Positions 11,693 to 22,474 of a stretch of 64,000 nucleotides of DNA are shown one piece after another. Position 1 is the stretch's first letter, and the number at the start of each line of letters is the position of its first letter. This DNA is from Symsagittifera roscoffensis (lineage: Eukaryota > Xenacoelomorpha > Acoela > Convolutidae). The translations under genes were made by a program, and so were the position numbers. The notes below the pieces were generated by a model. The model was not told where the DNA came from. It made no database searches and worked only from the letters and a program-made list of their open reading frames with translations. The stretch is taken from positions 62,832,754 through 62,896,753 of the forward strand of contig NC_087065.1 in the NCBI RefSeq assembly GCF_963678635.1. Reading direction: 5' to 3'.

Positions 11693-13210
11693 ATGTCTGT
11701 CTCCGAGTGCTCCATGTGTTTATCAACTATACCTCCCGTCTCTTTATACCGATGTGAAACGTGTTCATCCGACCTGGAAAAAGGATCGACCCCAGAAATC
11801 TTCTGCGAAATATGTGTTTTTCCACACATCCGGAAACAGCATTCTGTAATCGACTCTAAAGGTAAGGAGCCTTTTGCGTGCCCCCAACATGCCTTGCCGT
11901 GCCTCGAATACTGCCACACTTGTGATGTTCCGTTATGCTGCAAATGTCTGACAAAGCATAGTCAGCATACATTTCAACCAATGGAGGAAAAAGCTGCCAT
12001 AGTTAAAGCTCAAGTGTTTGAAACCTTGACATCTTTAGAGTTGAAAGAAAAACCTCTGCGGCTTAAAAAAGAAGCAATGTCAAACACAGTCCAACAAAAC
12101 TTAGACGAAGGAGAAGCTTTGAGTAGAAACCTAGAACACGAGTGCAAAAATCTACAAGAAAGTCTTGTGCCAGAAATCAAAAATACTTCGAAGGTCAATT
12201 ACGAACGAAACAGAAAGTTAGCAAATTTTTGCGAAAAACTAAACAACACTCAGCAGCGTGTTCGAGATCTGCTCAGCCAATCAAACGCCGAGTTGATTCA
12301 AAATTACAAAACTGTTTTGCAAGAAGTCGAAACGTATGACAAAACCCATGAAGAATCCATGCTCATTCAGGACCGTAATACCGAACTGTTGTCGAATGAA
12401 TCGCTGGTTCAAATGTTTAACCGGTTCAAACTAGACCTTATTAGTAGAATTTCAATTTCACAGAAACTCACATATTTCAATGTAGCAGGACGTTCAAGAG
12501 AAACCTTGTACAGGGTATGTGACCTTGGTCTTGGCAGAATCAAAGTGTTATATATCGAGGAATCTGAATGCAGCAACAAAAGTATAGTTAGTGCTGAACG
12601 TAACTATACTTTGAGCGAAAACAATTGCGTCACGCACGTGTTTCCAATTTATTTAGTCAATGGCTTCAATATCCTTATCCTGTTCACCCACCGAATCGCA
12701 AAAACATGGTGTGATGGCAAAATGAGCTCCTCTTGTTATCCGGATGTTGATTTTTTTCTATGGCCTTACAGCCTTGATGGCCATACAATCCATTGGTCGG
12801 CCTGGGATCCATCAGAAACAAAAATAGTTTTCACCAGTCACGAAAGTTTTCACGTCACTTGCTCAGAGTGTCCCAAAATCAGTATGAGCAGTTCTTGCCA
12901 GCTGCAGTTGGGCTTCTTTGAAGAAGGGTGCCAAAAATTGTTTCTCGTCAATTTGGGAAATCAAGTAGTCGACGAGATAGAAAAAAGTCAGCACACCTTA
13001 AATACAATTGATTGCGTTTCATTTTTGTCAGAATACAGACTAGTATTGTGGTCAACAGAAGGAAATTCAGTTATTGTGTTGAACACAAGTCCCAAATACT
13101 GCGTTGAGACGGAATTTGAAATGGTCGATCAAAAAATTTTCAAGATAATGGCGGCTTTTTTCAAATGGTTTTTCGGGATGGCGATGTTTCCTGGACAGTC
13201 ATACCATTGA
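11693..13210 (+). CDS. B-box zinc-finger (TRIM-like) protein, 5' part of a frameshifted gene
   Basis: ATG at 11693. Residues 6-50 hold a Cys/His cluster of B-box1 style (C6, C9, C21, C24, C38, C41, H45, H50). Residues 63-92 form a B-box2 (C63, H66, C74, C77, C82 or C83, C85, H89, H92). Residues about 95-235 are a charged, probably coiled-coil segment. From about 260 a unit of roughly 280 residues begins (motifs VAGRSRETLYR, HVFPIYLVN, WPYSLDG, WSAWDP). No RING finger precedes the B-boxes. Such proteins are often ubiquitin-system or RNA-binding scaffolds, but no function can be assigned here. The last 16 or so residues of this frame are out of phase. The unit's true end is in the next frame, after a T6 run at 13156-13161. 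Confidence 0.85.
   Translation: MSVSECSMCLSTIPPVSLYRCETCSSDLEKGSTPEIFCEICVFPHIRKQHSVIDSKGKEPFACPQHALPCLEYCHTCDVPLCCKCLTKHSQHTFQPMEEKAAIVKAQVFETLTSLELKEKPLRLKKEAMSNTVQQNLDEGEALSRNLEHECKNLQESLVPEIKNTSKVNYERNRKLANFCEKLNNTQQRVRDLLSQSNAELIQNYKTVLQEVETYDKTHEESMLIQDRNTELLSNESLVQMFNRFKLDLISRISISQKLTYFNVAGRSRETLYRVCDLGLGRIKVLYIEESECSNKSIVSAERNYTLSENNCVTHVFPIYLVNGFNILILFTHRIAKTWCDGKMSSSCYPDVDFFLWPYSLDGHTIHWSAWDPSETKIVFTSHESFHVTCSECPKISMSSSCQLQLGFFEEGCQKLFLVNLGNQVVDEIEKSQHTLNTIDCVSFLSEYRLVLWSTEGNSVIVLNTSPKYCVETEFEMVDQKIFKIMAAFFKWFFGMAMFPGQSYH
13154..13162 (+). other. Frameshift point joining the two B-box gene frames
   Basis: The codons GCT TTT TTC lie on a T6C tract. Reading shifts here from frame 2 to frame 1 (a -1 shift). 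The tail of unit 1 then continues as VSWTVIP...ISNDC, lining up with TALPFVRDDC at the end of unit 2. One missing T in a T7 run would explain the break. T TTT TTC also fits the X XXY YYZ pattern of -1 ribosomal slippage. The sequence cannot separate assembly error, null mutation and programmed shift. Confidence 0.75.
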
Positions 13211-14421
13211 TAAGTAATGACTGTGATGAAGAAAAGAGAAGAAAATCTGATTACATGTTTGGTGTCTGGCAAGAATCTGCCAACTGGCGCCAATTTTTGT
13301 ACCTGGGCATTGAATGTAATTCATGCAAAGCGCAGAGATCAGCATCTTGTTTTGAAAAAGAGGCGCATTTTGCATCAGATCAAGATGAGACAACTACCGA
13401 TGAAGAGACTGAAGAAGAGATTGAAGATGAAGCGCCGTCTCGAAACTCGCATGAGAATCAAATGAGTCATGGTTTCCAAGCGGATCCTTCAACTCGAAAT
13501 ATGACGTTGCAGAAGAACACAGTTTTCGATGTAGCAGGTTGTTCAAGAGATACTCTATACAGAATTTGCGACAGCGGATGCGGTGAAATCAATGTGTCAT
13601 ATTTAGAAGAGGATGAATTTGATAAAAGCTGCATCTTTAGTCCACAGCGTAGCTACTTGCTCAAGGAAAACGTTTCCGTTACTCACGTTTTTCCATTATA
13701 TTTGGTAAACTCTTTCAACATCCTTATTCTGTTGAGCGACCTTAGTGCCAAACTTTTTTACGGAGGAAAATTAAGTTCATGTAATTACCCAAATGTCGAG
13801 GCCTTTCTTTGGCCATATTCTCTTGGGGGCGAGGATATTTACTGGTCGGCATGGGACCCAATCGAAAAAAGAATATTTTTCACAGGCAATGAGAATTTTG
13901 GCTTCAATTGCGCAGCACGCCCAAAAATTAAAATGAGCAGTTCACGGCAACAGCTGCTGTGTTTCATTGAAAAACGACAACAAACTATTTTTTACGCGAA
14001 CTTAGTGGAAGAAAGTTTTATGAAGATAGAAAAATGTGTTCATAAACTTGAATCCATTGATTGCGTTTCATTGTTATCAGGAAATGGAATAATTCTGTGG
14101 TCAATAAAATCAGAACTGATTGTTTTTTTGAATAGAGCCTCTAGTAAAGCTGTATTCGAGGTGGTCGCTCAGAAATCTTTTCAAAATGATAATTTTTTTC
14201 AACTGGAAATTCCATGTGAAGATCGGTTCATGTACACAGCTTTACCTTTTGTAAGAGATGACTGTAACGAAGAAAGAAACCCATCTGACTGCATGTTTGC
14301 AGTCTGGAAGGAATACACTTATTGGCAAAAGTTTCTTCATCTGGGCCTTGATTGCTCAGCTATGGCAGATGAAACCCAAATCAAAACGTGCTCTGTGATT
14401 AAATTTCTCTCAGATGTATAA
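13165..14421 (+). CDS. 3' part of the B-box gene: end of repeat unit 1 and complete unit 2
   Basis: This frame first finishes unit 1 (motif VWQESANWRQFLYLGIEC). It then has a Glu/Asp-rich linker at residues about 70-95 and a second full copy of the unit. Shared motifs are VAGCSRDTLYRICD, THVFPLYLVN, WPYSLGG, WSAWDP and a closing VWKEYTYWQKFLHLGLDC. The ATG at 13165 is probably internal, not the real start, because homology extends upstream into the other frame. Recurrent W/D/G positions suggest a beta-propeller-like fold, which is inference. The stop is at 14419-14421. Read with the shift, the gene gives roughly 900 residues from one exon. Confidence 0.75.
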   Translation: MVFRDGDVSWTVIPLISNDCDEEKRRKSDYMFGVWQESANWRQFLYLGIECNSCKAQRSASCFEKEAHFASDQDETTTDEETEEEIEDEAPSRNSHENQMSHGFQADPSTRNMTLQKNTVFDVAGCSRDTLYRICDSGCGEINVSYLEEDEFDKSCIFSPQRSYLLKENVSVTHVFPLYLVNSFNILILLSDLSAKLFYGGKLSSCNYPNVEAFLWPYSLGGEDIYWSAWDPIEKRIFFTGNENFGFNCAARPKIKMSSSRQQLLCFIEKRQQTIFYANLVEESFMKIEKCVHKLESIDCVSLLSGNGIILWSIKSELIVFLNRASSKAVFEVVAQKSFQNDNFFQLEIPCEDRFMYTALPFVRDDCNEERNPSDCMFAVWKEYTYWQKFLHLGLDCSAMADETQIKTCSVIKFLSDV

Positions 14422-15254
14422 TTTTTAGTTGAAATGATTAAATTCATATGTTTGTACTTATTTTACATATATGTAAATCACTGTTGTAGACACATTTCAA
14501 TTGATGCAGATTATGTATATCATTTTCATGAGCGTCTTAAGCAGTAGCGTGCCGAGGGGGGGGGGGGGGGGGGGTTGACACCGCCTCTCTTTAATTCTGG
14601 TTACCAAATTTTTCGAAAGGGCTCCCCTTTGGTATAACTTGATTACATCCCTTTTTCGCTGAACAACCTCAACAATTTTCTAAAGGCGCCTTGGGCGCCA
14701 ATATGAATAATTTGACGGGAAAGCCCGCTCGAAAAAGCGCATTTTTTTGGTCAAAATTATCCAAAAAGTGCCTAAAAACGCCCTTTCTAGGCACTTTAGG
14801 GTCTTTATACTATTTTAGGATAGCTCAGAAAATCAAATTGGTCGACCTAAAAAAAAATAGGCAAAATTTTTCGAAAAACCGAACCCCCTTCCCTCTAGAA
14901 AAATTTCGGTGCACGCGACTGGTCTTAAGTAATACTCGCTAATTATTCTGATAACCACTATTTCATGAAATAATTTCTTGATGAACATTGTTATAGATGT
15001 GTTAGGTTTACTAATTTTAATTATAGCAAAACTAATCAGTGGAATGTTATCGTAAAGAACGAAAAATGCTGGAAAACTTTTTAAGAGTCGATCACAGAAC
15101 TCAGACTCTTAAATGAGTCGTAATGATTTTTCTTCAATTTTTCTGCTCGGAAAAGTCTTGAAGTTTGTTCAGGGGCACATTTAATTTTTAGCGGTTTGGC
15201 TTTTGATTTCTTTTCAAAGTTCAGTTCAATTCTTGTGTCAACTCCACTATCGAT
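14422..15254. other. Non-coding DNA downstream of the B-box gene
   Basis: AT-rich 3' flank. It contains a G19 run and, at about 14680-14935, a block with short palindromes (GGCGCCTTGGGCGCC) and two AGTGCCTA/AGGCACTT inverted words that looks like decayed transposon DNA. No supported gene. Confidence 0.5.
14556..14574. repeat. G19 homopolymer
   Basis: Nineteen consecutive G follow AGTAGCGTGCCGA. A G-run after such a word is common at ends of short invertebrate transposons. It may also be an assembly-length artefact. Confidence 0.9.
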
Positions 15255-15440
15255 CAGCAAAATTGGGAAAACGACAAAAAATGCAATCGATTTCTAGCAT
15301 CGAAAGTGGAAATTAAATTCTGAAGTTTTCCGGTGAAATGAAAAATTTACTTATTGATTCTGTTTTCTCAAATTGGGTTAATTGTATAAAAAAAGCGTCA
15401 ATCATGAATTGTCGGTAAAGTTTGAAGAGCTTGAAGGCAT
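15255..15440. repeat. Dispersed repeat family A, copy 1
   Basis: Diverged copy of a family also seen near 47160, 59341, 59640 and 59921. Shared words include TTTCTAGCATCGAAAGTGGA, TTATTGATTC, AAATTGGGTTAATT and GTCAATCATGAATTGT. Non-coding and of unknown class. Confidence 0.6.
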
Positions 15441-15569
15441 CTAATTTTTCTGTAAAAATCGAAAGTTGAAGCTTTTTCTGAAAACAAGTCAGTATTCAGT
15501 CCTGTTTTACTCTTTTCCAACTGTTTGTTGGATATAGTTTACTTGATAGCCGCAGAAAAACAGAGAGTT

Positions 15570-18500
15570 TATTATTTGATCTCAGGTATCAGAACGCCCA
15601 GTGATTGCTTATGTTTCGACCCGTTGCGGTTTATGTTTCGACCGATTCGACCAACACATGGTTTCATTCGCCCGTCCGACCAAGGTCTTATGCTTTTCGA
15701 CCGTATGTTTCTAGCAGGGCTTCGATTGAAAAAAAAAAGATTTGAACGAGTGCGACCGATGAAAATTTTTGACTGAGTTCGACCGAGGAAAAACACTTCA
15801 ACGAAGTTCAAGAAAAAAAAACATTTCAACTGAGTTCAAACGAGGAAACACTTTTCGACTGAGTTCGATTAAAGAAAACATTTTGACAGAGTTTGACCAA
15901 GTTCAACCGATGAAAAACAATGCGACTGATTTCGACCGAGGAAACACGTTTTAACTGAGTTGGACCAAAAAAAAACATTTCGACTGAGTTTGACCAAGGA
16001 AACACGTTTTGACTGATTTCCACCAAAGAAAACATTTCGACTGAATTTGACCGAGGAAGAACTTTTCGACAGATTTTGACCGATGAAACACGTTTCGACT
16101 GAGTTCGATTTAAGAAAACATTTTGGCAGAGTTTGACCAAGTTCAACCGATGAAAAACAATGCGACTGAATTCGACCAAAGGAAAGACGTTTCGACTGAG
16201 TTCGATTAAAGAAAGCATTTTGACAAAATTTGACCAAGTTCAACCGATGAAAAACAATGCGACTGAATTCGACCAAAGGAAACACGTTTTGACTGAGTTC
16301 CACCAAAGGAAACGTTTCGATTGAATTTGACCGAGGAAGATCTTTTCGACAGAGTTCGACCGAGGAAACACGTTTCGACTGAGTTCGATTAAAGAAAGCA
16401 TTTCGACTGAGTTTGACCAAGGAAACGTTTCGACTGAGTTTGACCGAGGAAGAACTTTTCAACAGATTTCGACCGATGAAACACGTTTCGACTGAGTTCG
16501 ATTTAAGAAAACACTTTAGTCAGAGTTTGACCAAGTTCAACCGATGAAAAACAATGCGACTGAATTCGACCAAAGGAAACACGTTTCGACTGAGTTCGAT
16601 TAAAGAAAACATTTTGACAAAGTTTGACCAAGTTCAACCGATGAAAAACAATGCGACTGAATTCGACCAAAGGAAACACGTTTTGACTGAGTTCCACCAA
16701 AGGAAACGTTTCGACTGAATTTGACCGAGGAAGATCTTTTCGACAGAGTTCGACCGATGAAACACGTTTCGACTGAGTTCGATTTAGTAAAACATTTTGG
16801 CAGAGTTTGACCACGTTCAACCGATGAAAAACAATGCGACTGAGTTCGACCGAGGAAACACGTATTAACGGAGTTCGACCAAAAAAAAAACATTTCGACT
16901 GAGTTTGACCAAGGAAACGTTTCGGCTGAGTTTGAACGAGGAAGAACTTTTCAACAGAGTTCGACCGATGAAACACGTTTCGACTGAGTTCGATTTAAGA
17001 AAACATTTTGGCAGAGTTTGACCAAGTTCAACCGATGAAAAACAATGCGACTGAATTCGACCAAAGGAAACACGTTTCGACTGAGTTCGATTAAAGAAAG
17101 CATTTTGACAAAGTTTGACCAAGTTCAACCGATGAAAAACAATGCGACTGAATTCGACCAAAGGAAACACGTTTTGACTGAGTTCCACCAAAGGAAACGT
17201 TTCGACTGAATTTGACCGAGGAAGATCTTTTCGACAGAGTTCGACCGAGGAAACACGTTTCGACTGAGTTCGATTAAAAAAAGCATTTCGACTGAGTTTG
17301 ACCAAGGAAACGTTTCGACTGAGTTTGACCGAGGAAGAACTTTTCAACAGATTTCGACCGATGAAACACGTTTCGACTGAGTTCGATTTAAGAAAACACT
17401 TTAGTCAGAGTTTGACCAAGTTCAACCGATGAAAAACAATGCGACTGAATTCGACCAAAGGAAACACGTTTCGACTGAGTTCGATTAAAGAAAGCATTTT
17501 GACAAAGTTTGACCAAGTTCAACCGATGAAAAACAATGCGACTGAATTCGACCAAAGGAAACACGTTTTGACTGAGTTCCACCAAAGGAAACGTTTCGAC
17601 TGAATTTGACCGAGGAAGATCTTTTCGACAGAGTTCGACCGATGAAACACGTTTCGACTGAGTTCGATTTAGGAAAACATTTTGGCAGAGTTTGACCACG
17701 TTCAACCGATGAAAAACAATGCGACTGAGTTCGACCGAGGAAACACGTATTAACGGAGTTCGACCAAAAAAAACATTTCGACTGAGTTTGACCAAGGAAA
17801 CGTTTCGGCTGAGTTTGACCGAGGAAGAACTTTTCAACAGAGTTCGACCGATGAAACACGTTTCGACTGAGTTCGATTTAAGAAAACATTTTGGCAGAGT
17901 TTGACCAAGTTCAACCGATGAAAAATAATGCGACTGAATTCGACCAAAGGAAACACGTTTCGACTGAGTTCGATTAAAGAAAGCATTTTGACAAAGTTTG
18001 ACCAAGTTCAACCGATGAAAAACAATGCGACTGAATTCGACCAAAGGAAACACGTTTTGACTGAGTTCCACCAAAGGAAACGTTTCGACTGAATTTGACC
18101 GAGGAAGATCTTTTCGACAGAGTTCGACCGAGGAAACACGTTTCGACTGAGTTCGATTAAAGAAAGCATTTCGACTGAGTTTGACCAAGGAAACGTTTCG
18201 ACTGAGTTTGACCGAGGAAGAACTTTTCAACAGATTTCGACCGATGAAACACGTTTCGACTGAGTTCGATTTAAGAAAACACTTTAGTCAGAGTTTGACC
18301 AAGTTCAACCGATGAAAAACAATGCGACTGAATTCGACCAAAGGAAACACGTTTCGACTGAGTTCGATTAAAGAAAGCATTTTGACAAAGTTTGACCAAG
18401 TTCAACCGATGAAAAACAATGCGACTGAATTCGACCAAAGGAAACACGTTTTGACTGAGTTCCACCAAAGGAAACGTTTCGACTGAATTTGACCGAGGAA

Positions 18501-21500
18501 GATCTTTTCGACAGAGTTCGACCGATGAAACACGTTTCGACTGAGTTCGATTTAGGAAAACATTTTGGCAGAGTTTGACCACGTTCAACCGATGAAAAAC
18601 AATGCGACTGAGTTCGACCGAGGAAACACGTATTAACGGAGTTCGACCAAAAAAAAACATTTCGACTGAGTTTGACCAAGGAAACGTTTCGGCTGAGTTT
18701 GACCGAGGAAGAACTTTTCAACAGAGTTCGACCGATGAAACACGTTTCGACTGAGTTCGATTTAAGAAAACATTTTGACAAAGTTTGATCAAGTTCAACC
18801 GATGAAAAACAATGCGACTGAATTCGACCAAAGGAAACACGTTTTGACTGAGTTCCACCAAAGAAAACGTTTCGACTGAATTTGACCGAGGAAGAACTTT
18901 TCGACAGATTTTGACCGATGAAACACGTTTCGACTGAGTTCGATTTAAGAACACATTTTGGCAGAGTTTGACCAAGTTCAACCGATGAAAAACAATGCGA
19001 CTGAATTCGACCAAAGGAAAGACGTTTCGACTGAGTTCGATTAAAGAAAGCATTTTGACAAAATTTGACCAAGTTCAACCGATGAAAAACAATGCGACTG
19101 AATTCGACCAAAGGAAACACGTTTTGACTGAGTTCCACCAAAGGAAACGTTTCGATTGAATTTGACCGAGGAAGATCTTTTCGACAGAGTTCGACCGAGG
19201 AAACACGTTTCGACTGAGTTCGATTAAAGAAAGCATTTCGACTGAGTTTGACCAAGGAAACGTTTCGACTGAATTTGACCGAGGAAGAACTTTTCGACAG
19301 ATTTTGACCGATGAAACACGTTTCGACTGAGTTCGATTTAAGAAAACATTTTGGCAGAGTTTGACCAAGTTCAACCGATGAAAAACAATGCGACTGAATT
19401 CGACCAAAGGAAAGACGTTTCGACTGAGTTCGATTAAAGAAAGCATTTTGACAAAATTTGACCAAGTTCAACCGATGAAAAACAATGCGACTGAATTCGA
19501 CCAAAGGAAACACGTTTTGACTGAGTTCCACCAAAGGAAACGTTTCGATTGAATTTGACCGAGGAAGATCTTTTCGACAGAGTTCGACCGAGGAAACACG
19601 TTTCGACTGAGTTCGATTAAAGAAAGCATTTCGACTGAATTCGACCAAAGGAAACACGTTTCGACTGAGTTCGATTAAAGAAAGCATTTTGACAAAGTTT
19701 GACCAAGTTCAACCGATGAAAAACAATGCGACTGAATTCGACCAAAGGAAACACGTTTTGACTGAGTTCCACCAAAGGAAACGTTTCGACTGAATTTGAC
19801 CGAGGAAGATCTTTTCGACAGAGTTCGACCGAGGAAACACGTTTCGACTGAGTTCGATTAAAAAAAGCATTTCGACTGAGTTTGACCAAGGAAACGTTTC
19901 GACTGAGTTTGACCGAGGAAGAACTTTTCAACAGATTTCGACCGATGAAACACGTTTCGACTGAGTTCGATTTAAGAAAACACTTTAGTCAGAGTTTGAC
20001 CAAGTTCAACCGATGAAAAACAATGCGACTGAATTCGACCAAAGGAAACACGTTTCGACTGAGTTCGATTAAAGAAAACATTTTGACAAAGTTTGACCAA
20101 GTTCAACCGATGAAAAACAATGCGACTGAATTCGACCAAAGGAAACACGTTTTGACTGAGTTCCACCAAAGGAAACGTTTCGACTGAATTTGACCGAGGA
20201 AGATCTTTTCGACAGAGTTCGACCGATGAAACACGTTTCGACTGAGTTCGATTTAGGAAAACATTTTGGCAGAGTTTGACCACGTTCAACCGATGAAAAA
20301 CAATGCGACTGAGTTCGACCGAGGAAACACGTATTAACGGAGTTCGACCAAAAAAAAAACATTTCGACTGAGTTTGACCAAGGAAACGTTTCGGCTGAGT
20401 TTGACCGAGGAAGAACTTTTCAACAGAGTTCGACCGATGAAACACGTTTCGACTGAGTTCGATTTAAGAAAACATTTTGGCAGAGTTTGACCAAGTTCAA
20501 CCGATGAAAAACAATGCGACTGAATTCGACCAAAGGAAACACGTTTCGACTGAGTTCGATTAAAGAAAACATTTTGACAAAGTTTGACCAAGTTCAACCG
20601 ATGAAAAACAATGCGACTGAATTCGACCAAAGGAAACACGTTTTGACTGAGTTCCACCAAAGGAAACGTTTCGACTGAATTTGACCGAGGAAGATCTTTT
20701 CGACAGAGTTCGACCGATGAAACACGTTTCGACTGAGTTCGATTTAGGAAAACATTTTGGCAGAGTTTGACCACGTTCAACCGATGAAAAACAATGCGAC
20801 TGAGTTCGACCGAGGAAACACGTATTAACGGAGTTCGACCAAAAAAAAATATTTCGACTGAGTTTGACCAAGGAAACGTTTCGGCTGAGTTTGACCGAGG
20901 AAGAACTTTTCAACAGAGTTCGACCGATGAAACACGTTTCGACTGAGTTCGATTTAAGAAAACATTTTGGCAGAGTTTGACCAAGTTCAACCGATGAAAA
21001 ACAATGCGACTGAATTCGACCAAAGGAAACACGTTTCGACTGAGTTCGATTAAAGAAAGCATTTTGACAAAGTTTGACCAAGTTCAACCGATGAAAAACA
21101 ATGCGACTGAATTCGACCAAAGGAAACACGTTTTGACTGAGTTCCCCCAAAGGAAACGTTTCGACTGAATTTGACCGAGGAAGATCTTTTCGACAGAGTT
21201 CGACCGAGGAAACACGTTTCGACTGAGTTCGATTAAAGAAAGCATTTCGACTGAGTTTGACCAAGGAAACGTTTCGACTGAGTTTGACCGAGGAAGAACT
21301 TTTCAACAGATTTCGACCGATGAAACACGTTTCGACTGAGTTCGATTTAAGAAAACACTTTAGTCAGAGTTTGACCAAGTTCAACCGATGAAAAACAATG
21401 CGACTGAATTCGACCAAAGGAAACACGTTTCGACTGAGTTCGATTAAAGAAAGCATTTTGACAAAGTTTGACCAAGTTCAACCGATGAAAAACAATGCGA

Positions 21501-21960
21501 CTGAATTCGACCAAAGGAAACACGTTTTGACTGAGTTCCACCAAAGGAAACGTTTCGACTGAATTTGACCGAGGAAGATCTTTTCGACAGAGTTCGACCG
21601 ATGAAACACGTTTCGACTGAGTTCGATTTAGGAAAACATTTTGGCAGAGTTTGACCACGTTCAACCGATGAAAAACACTGCGACTGAGTTCGACCGAGGA
21701 AACACGTATTAACGGAGTTCGACCAAAAAAAAACATTTCGACTGAGTTTGACCAAGGAAACGTTTCGGCTGAGTTTGACCGAGGAAGAACTTTTCAACAG
21801 AGTTCGACCGATGAAACACGTTTCGACTGAGTTCGATTTAAGAAAACATTTTGGCAGAGTTTGACCAAGTTCAACCGATGAAAAATAATACGACTGAATT
21901 CGACCGGAGAAAAACATTTCAACTGAGTTCGACCGAGGAAACACGTTTCGATTGAGTTCC
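15570..21960. repeat. Minisatellite of 28-39-bp TTCGACTGAG-type units, about 6.4 kb
   Basis: Units of about 28-30 bp follow the pattern GAGTTCGACC-N-GAAACACG-TTTCGACT, with a 39-bp variant holding GTTCAACCGATGAAAAACAA. The left edge (15570-15780) has only degenerate units. The core is highly regular. A landmark CACTTTAGTCAG occurs at 16512, 17397, 18280, 19981 and 21356, so the first higher-order blocks are 885 and 883 bp, then 1701 and 1375. The minus strand is free of stops over long stretches in more than one overlapping frame, giving Ser/Val/Arg/Asn-rich low-complexity translations. I regard these as by-products of the repeat, not genes. Confidence 0.95.
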
Positions 21961-22240
21961 ATGAGGATTTTTTACACCGAGAAGAGGCTTGAACGTGACA
22001 AAAAAAAATTCGGGAGTGTTTGACTAAGACACGTGATGGTACAAATCTTCCCTCGCAGCAAAGTTCACGCGTACAGTAACTCAGTATTGTACGTCACCTC
22101 TGTAGCGGATTGCATGGAGTTGAATTAAGTTTAAAAACTTGAGTTGAGAGGTCTCCAGCAAAAAAAAAAAAACGTTCACGAGCGAATAGCTCAACCTGAC
22201 TTGGTGTTGCCGCACTTGCCACACAACTTAAGTGGTGAAG
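21955..22240. repeat. Minisatellite tail, copy 1
   Basis: From GTTCCATGAGGATTTTTTAC to about GCCGCACTTGCCACACAACT, the sequence is repeated with few changes at 25312-25590, also directly after minisatellite units. Near 22235 a short GTGAAGATCTAGTGAAGATC segment resembles the remnant of the retroelement's downstream ORF at 25664. This ties the array to an old retroelement copy. Confidence 0.85.
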
Positions 22241-22331
22241 ATCTAGTGAAGATCCCGATGTGGCCGGAGACCGATGCCCGCAAGAAAATTAGGCCTGGAG
22301 ACCTACATATAAAGGTCCCCTGATGCCTTTT

Positions 22332-22474
22332 ATTTCGCAGATTGCCACTGAGAGTAGTTCACTGTTTTATGTTCCTCGCATTGGCGCATCTCGCGACGTT
22401 GAAGTACGGTTAGAGCGATTGAACGGGGGAATGGATCCGCGCTTCGCTCACTGGAACGCGGCTAAATTCAGTAG
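22332..22474. repeat. Diverged direct repeat B, copy 1
   Basis: About 140 bp, matching 23252-23396. Shared words are CGCAGATT/CACAGATT, AGTTCACTG, CATTGGCGC, GACGTTGAAGTACGGTT and TGCTTCGCTCACT. Function unknown, probably transposon debris. Confidence 0.7.

Noticed and set aside
14556-14574. Telomere-like or quadruplex-forming array
   Set aside because: A single homopolymer with no repeat unit; more likely a transposon end or an assembly artefact.
15826-21962. Long minus-strand frames (100-440 codons) over the minisatellite
   Set aside because: They follow the tandem units, occur in overlapping frames and have no domain, so repeat composition explains them.
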